A DNA stretch of 64,000 nt from positions 1 through 64,000 of the forward strand of contig CAVXCA010000024.1 of the NCBI GenBank assembly GCA_963759955.1, written 5' to 3'. Under the pieces are notes generated by a model, which ran no database searches, was not told the DNA's origin, and was given only the letters and a program-made list of their open reading frames with translations. Shown in pieces: positions 61,093 through 64,000 of this stretch. How positions within the stretch are numbered: the stretch's first letter is position 1; the number at the start of each line of letters is the position of its first letter. Origin of the DNA: Roseiarcus sp963759955. Its GTDB lineage: Bacteria > Pseudomonadota > Alphaproteobacteria > Rhizobiales > Beijerinckiaceae. Both the position numbers and the translations under genes were made by a program.

Positions 61093-62070
61093 CTACGGCG
61101 ACGGCGAAGCGTGACGAGCGCCGTCGCGTCCGGCGGAGCGATCGCGAAACCACAGCGCCGTCGCAGGCGCGCCGACTTCGAACGGCGTCGCGTCGGCCCA
61201 GAAGCGCCGAGCGAAGCGGCTGAAGTCGACGCGATAGGGCCGGTCCCATTGAAAGCGCATTTCGCGCATTTCGCGTAAGACCGGGACGAACAGGCCGAGG
61301 GGCCCAAGCGCCCAAAGCGGCAGGCGGGAGACGCGCGGTTTCACCCCCAGCGCAGCCGCGCCGAGCGCCAGGATTTCCCGCGGCGTTCGCGTCGGCGCGC
61401 AGGGGACGTGCCAGGCTTGGCCGAAGGCGTCGTCCGGCGCGTCGAGCAAAGTGACGACGGCGCGGGCGCAATCCGGGACATAGGCGAAATCGTGCGGCGT
61501 GTCGGGCGAGCCGACCACCTGGGCGGCCTTGCCCTTGGCGAGCGCGCCGAACCCGGTCTCGCCCAGATGCGCCAGCGGGACGCGGGGCCCGTAGAAATCG
61601 GGCGCGCGCAGCGCGGCGATACGCAGCCGGCCCGCCGCGCTCGCCGCCATCCAGATGCGCGTGGTCTCGACGCGCGCTGCCGGCTTGACGCCATAGGGAG
61701 TCAGCGGGGTCGCTTCGCTGAGCGGCGCCGTTTGTGGGCCATACATGTAGAGGTTGTCGACGAAGACGAGGCGCGCGCCGCTCGCTGAGCAAGCCTCAAC
61801 GAAATTCGTCATCGCCCGCGGCCATGCCTCGCGCCACAGCGCGCCGACATAGGGAAAGCCGATCGCCAGCACGACTTGCCGCAAGCCGGCGACCGCGCCG
61901 CGCACCGAATCCGCGTCGAGCGCGTCGCAGCGAACATAGGACGCGCCCGTCGGCATGGCCTTAGGCGCCGTGCGCTGCGCGATCCGCACTGCGCTCCCGC
62001 GCGCGCTCAGCAGCGCCGCCGTCGCGGCCCCGACGGGGCCAAAGCCGAAAATCCCGATCTCTTCGCTCAT
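61093..62070 (-). CDS. NAD(P)-dependent epimerase/dehydratase family protein
   Basis: A 325-residue extended SDR-like protein. The dinucleotide-binding loop is GIFGFGPVGAATAALLSARG. FVDNLYMYGPQTAPLSEATP provides the Tyr of the active site (YGVKPAARVETTRIW supplies the YxxxK-like segment, although with Lys at only +3). APDFYGPRVPLAHLGETGFG and DTPHDFAYVPDCARAVVTLL are typical of atypical SDRs with sugar or steroid-like substrates. ATG 62070 (MSEEIGIFGFG) is used; a TTG at 62076 is possible. Substrate unknown. Confidence 0.82.
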   Translation of the reverse strand: MSEEIGIFGFGPVGAATAALLSARGSAVRIAQRTAPKAMPTGASYVRCDALDADSVRGAVAGLRQVVLAIGFPYVGALWREAWPRAMTNFVEACSASGARLVFVDNLYMYGPQTAPLSEATPLTPYGVKPAARVETTRIWMAASAAGRLRIAALRAPDFYGPRVPLAHLGETGFGALAKGKAAQVVGSPDTPHDFAYVPDCARAVVTLLDAPDDAFGQAWHVPCAPTRTPREILALGAAALGVKPRVSRLPLWALGPLGLFVPVLREMREMRFQWDRPYRVDFSRFARRFWADATPFEVGAPATALWFRDRSAGRDGARHASPSP

Positions 62071-62129
62071 CGCCAATCTGCTTGTGGCGCCCGGGGTGAT
62101 TCAATTCAGCCAACCATAGCCGCCGCGAA

Positions 62130-62663
62130 TTATCGGCGCGGTCCGAGCGCGGCCATGACCGAAGGCAGCAACCGCGAGGCAAGCAGGCGATGCCCTTCCG
62201 GCGTCAGGTGGCGGCCGTCGGCTTGAAGGAATTCCATGGGCATGTCGCGGTTGGTGTAAATGTCGATGATCTTGATGTGGCGCGCGGTCAGCATCGCCCT
62301 CATGGTCGCAAAGTCGGCGGGCCCTTGAGCGCGGTCGACGCCCAGCCGCCAGTTGTTCCACAGACCGCCGCTGATATCGAGGAGGACCACGCGCGTGCCG
62401 GCCGGGATCGCGTAATCGATCCGAGCGAGCATCTGCTGCGTTCCGTCGCCCGAGACGCCGGCGTTGATGACGCTCACCGCATAGCCCTTCGCCCGCAACA
62501 TCGCTTCGAGCTGAGCGGGAAAGGCTTCGCTCCTCGACGCGCCGTACCCCGCGACGTTGCTGGCGCCGAAGGCGACGACCTGAGCCTGCGCCGGCGCGCC
62601 GACGAGGCAGCACGCGGCGGCGAGGGCGAGAATGGCGTAGACGAAACTCTTTAAGCTTGGCAT
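62130..62663 (-). CDS. SGNH/GDSL hydrolase (arylesterase/lysophospholipase-like)
   Basis: A 177-residue exported esterase. A signal peptide (FVYAILALAAACCLVGAPAQ, probable cut after AQA) precedes block I VVAFGASNVAGYGASRSEAF, with the nucleophile Ser in GASN. Block II Gly is in INAGVSGDGTQQMLARIDYA. Block V is GRHLTPEGHRLLASRLLP, with catalytic His; the Asp in this block is replaced by Ala-Asp-Gly spacing. ATG 62663 fits the signal. It may act on acyl chains in the periplasm; it is shorter than TesA. It lies between the SDR-like gene and the TIR gene. Confidence 0.83.
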   Translation of the reverse strand: MPSLKSFVYAILALAAACCLVGAPAQAQVVAFGASNVAGYGASRSEAFPAQLEAMLRAKGYAVSVINAGVSGDGTQQMLARIDYAIPAGTRVVLLDISGGLWNNWRLGVDRAQGPADFATMRAMLTARHIKIIDIYTNRDMPMEFLQADGRHLTPEGHRLLASRLLPSVMAALGPRR

Positions 62664-62761
62664 CGCGGTTCCCCTCTCAACACGAGGTCCATAGCGGTCG
62701 CCCCCCGGAGCCGGCCCGCTCACACCTCGATCGTTCTCAACCGACCCGAAGACTTGATCGT

Positions 62762-63874
62762 TCAGCCCCCGTTCGCCAAACGCCAGAGCGGCTTCAACAC
62801 GACCGTCGCCACCTTGCCGTCCGGTCGATTGGCCGTCAGCGTCATCGCGTCCGCCTGCAAACTCAGTTTCGCCGTATAGGTGATTTTCGCGTTTTCCGGC
62901 TTCACCGTCAAAACGTCGTCGTCGATCTCTCCGTCGAACGGCAGGGTGAAAGCGCCAACGCTCTGATCGTAAACATGCGCCGTTGGGGGACCGTTCAGGA
63001 CGTAGCCCTCGGCGCGCTTGTCGGCGTTCACCGTGGTGACGATCAACATCGCTTGGCGACCAACGCCGTTGTAGCCGATTTCGCTCGCCCATACGCCGAT
63101 GAACCGCACGGCGCCGGGGTCGATGTTTCCGGAGGGCGCCCGGTAGGCGAGCTCCGGCAAGATCAGTCCGTGCTGGGCGGCGATATCGCGGATGCGCGTC
63201 AGGTCCTGCTCGGTGGGCAGATTAAACACCATGACTGCATGCGGGTTGTTCGCAGCATTGCGTTCGCCCGCGAACCAATAGGCGGCGCCGCTCGCGGCGA
63301 TGCCCAGCGCGGCGACAAGCGCCGCGGTTGGCCAGAGACCGGCGCGCCACGCCGGTTGCAATGGAGCGCGAACTCTTGCTGCGGCGCTCGCGGTCGGTTG
63401 CGCTTTGGCGCCAAATCCCGGCGCGCGCGGCTTATCCCCTTCTGCGCCGAGCAGAGTTCGCACCGTGGTCGCGAGCGTCTGAATATGCGCTTCCAAGGGA
63501 GGCGTCAGCGCGTCGAGCCAATGGACGCCGCCCATGAAATAGGCCAGCGACTTGCTCGGGATCGTCGCTTCGATGCGAAACGGGACGATCGCCAAGCCGT
63601 TGTTCACCGCCTGCACCACTTCGTTTCGGATCTGAACCGATTCGTTGGCGTTCGCCGAAAACACCAGAACGAGCAGCCGACACCGGCCAAGGGCATCGAC
63701 GATCGCGCCGCTCCAGTCGGCGCCGGGCATAATGTCGCGCGGCGCGATCCAGCAGCGAATTCCCGAGGCCTCCAGCGTCGCGCAAACCGCGTCCGCCGTC
63801 GTCTTGTCTGCGTTGGCGTAGCTGATGAAGACGTCGAATGGCGCCTTCTCGGCGGTAGCCCCGGATTCGGACAA
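62762..63874 (-). CDS. TIR-domain membrane protein
   Basis: A 370-residue protein. The N-terminal TIR domain (about 12-122) reads FDVFISYANADKTTADAVCA, RCWIAPRDIMPGADWSGAIV and LLVLVFSANANESVQIRNEV, ending FMGGVHWLDAL. A linker (140-178) and one transmembrane helix (about 181-201, LWPTAALVAALGIAASGAAYWF in part) precede a C-terminal domain of about 165 residues (IRDIAAQHGLILPELAYRAP; PFDGEIDDDVLTVKPENAKI) outside the membrane. Homologous TIR_2 domains have Glu where this one has Gly56 (WSGAI). If that is the catalytic Glu, NAD hydrolysis is lost. Role unknown; a receptor is plausible. Confidence 0.83.
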   Translation of the reverse strand: MSESGATAEKAPFDVFISYANADKTTADAVCATLEASGIRCWIAPRDIMPGADWSGAIVDALGRCRLLVLVFSANANESVQIRNEVVQAVNNGLAIVPFRIEATIPSKSLAYFMGGVHWLDALTPPLEAHIQTLATTVRTLLGAEGDKPRAPGFGAKAQPTASAAARVRAPLQPAWRAGLWPTAALVAALGIAASGAAYWFAGERNAANNPHAVMVFNLPTEQDLTRIRDIAAQHGLILPELAYRAPSGNIDPGAVRFIGVWASEIGYNGVGRQAMLIVTTVNADKRAEGYVLNGPPTAHVYDQSVGAFTLPFDGEIDDDVLTVKPENAKITYTAKLSLQADAMTLTANRPDGKVATVVLKPLWRLANGG

Positions 63875-64000
63875 AGCGGCCCACCTCTCTCGCCGGCCTC
63901 CCGCCGACGGTTGTCAAAGCGCGCGCATCATCTCTCTCGACCGCACTGGGCCCAGCGTGGCGCGCAAGGCGCTTCATCCGGCATTGCCCAGATGGCCGCT

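Overview
The window is GC-rich DNA from an alphaproteobacterium, most likely a member of the Hyphomicrobiales (Rhizobiales). The evidence is the gene repertoire: DUF2842, DUF1489, DUF3775 and DUF1614 proteins, a CtaA-type haem A synthase, a FemAB-like DUF482 protein, two ClpS paralogues, and a phasin, which implies polyhydroxyalkanoate storage. A holdfast-type polysaccharide locus would suit a surface-attached or rosette-forming methylotroph or methanotroph of the Methylocystaceae/Beijerinckiaceae kind, but nothing here fixes the genus.

Positions 1-4534 are a mobile-element landing zone. An IS630-family element runs off the left edge and truncates a Uma2-like nuclease gene. A second IS630-family element (2078-4534) sits in a CTAG that forms the overlapping stop codons of two convergent genes, and it is itself split by a complete IS256-family element (2880-4266) with a perfect 9-bp target duplication. 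Positions 4534-13993 hold an exopolysaccharide locus resembling Caulobacter holdfast synthesis (hfs): polymerase, initiating sugar-phosphate transferase, GT4 glycosyltransferase, outer-membrane export lipoprotein, a co-polymerase fused to a kinase-dead BY-kinase-like domain, a BioF2-like acetyltransferase and a polysaccharide deacetylase.

Positions 14059-32711 are mostly chromosomal housekeeping and metabolism: bluB, ctaA, a ClC channel, metY, aat, a circularly permuted ATP-grasp / alpha-E / transglutaminase trio, cstA-ybdD, a sulfur-related group (GST, sseA, alaX-type editing protein, cysK) and a YdcF protein. Positions 32780-38957 look degraded and accessory: a partial duplicate of a cupin gene, a DevBCA/MacB-like export operon whose ATPase carries an in-frame TGA, a frameshifted MAPEG gene, trmO, two cupins and a PadR regulator. 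Positions 39046-45561 hold a GST, a KirBac-type channel and the two 3-methylcrotonyl-CoA carboxylase subunits flanking a lytic transglycosylase.

Positions 45647-58399 form a proteostasis and cell-envelope region: clpS2, dnaJ, dnaK and hsp20 (the last two divergent around an FNR/FixK-like box), a VWA protein with a membrane J-domain protein, a D-Ala-D-Ala carboxypeptidase with a SPOR domain, a phasin with a strong promoter and PhaR-like sites, then clpS-clpA. The right end (58433-63874) has a DUF1614 membrane protein, a HIT hydrolase, a DUF482 acyltransferase, an NAD-dependent epimerase-like protein, an SGNH hydrolase and a membrane-anchored TIR protein.

Five otherwise well-conserved genes (co-polymerase, MAPEG, lytic transglycosylase, D-Ala-D-Ala carboxypeptidase, ClpA) each need exactly one base added or removed to restore the frame. 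This points to indel errors in the source sequence rather than five independent pseudogenes. No rRNA, tRNA or CRISPR array was recognised.
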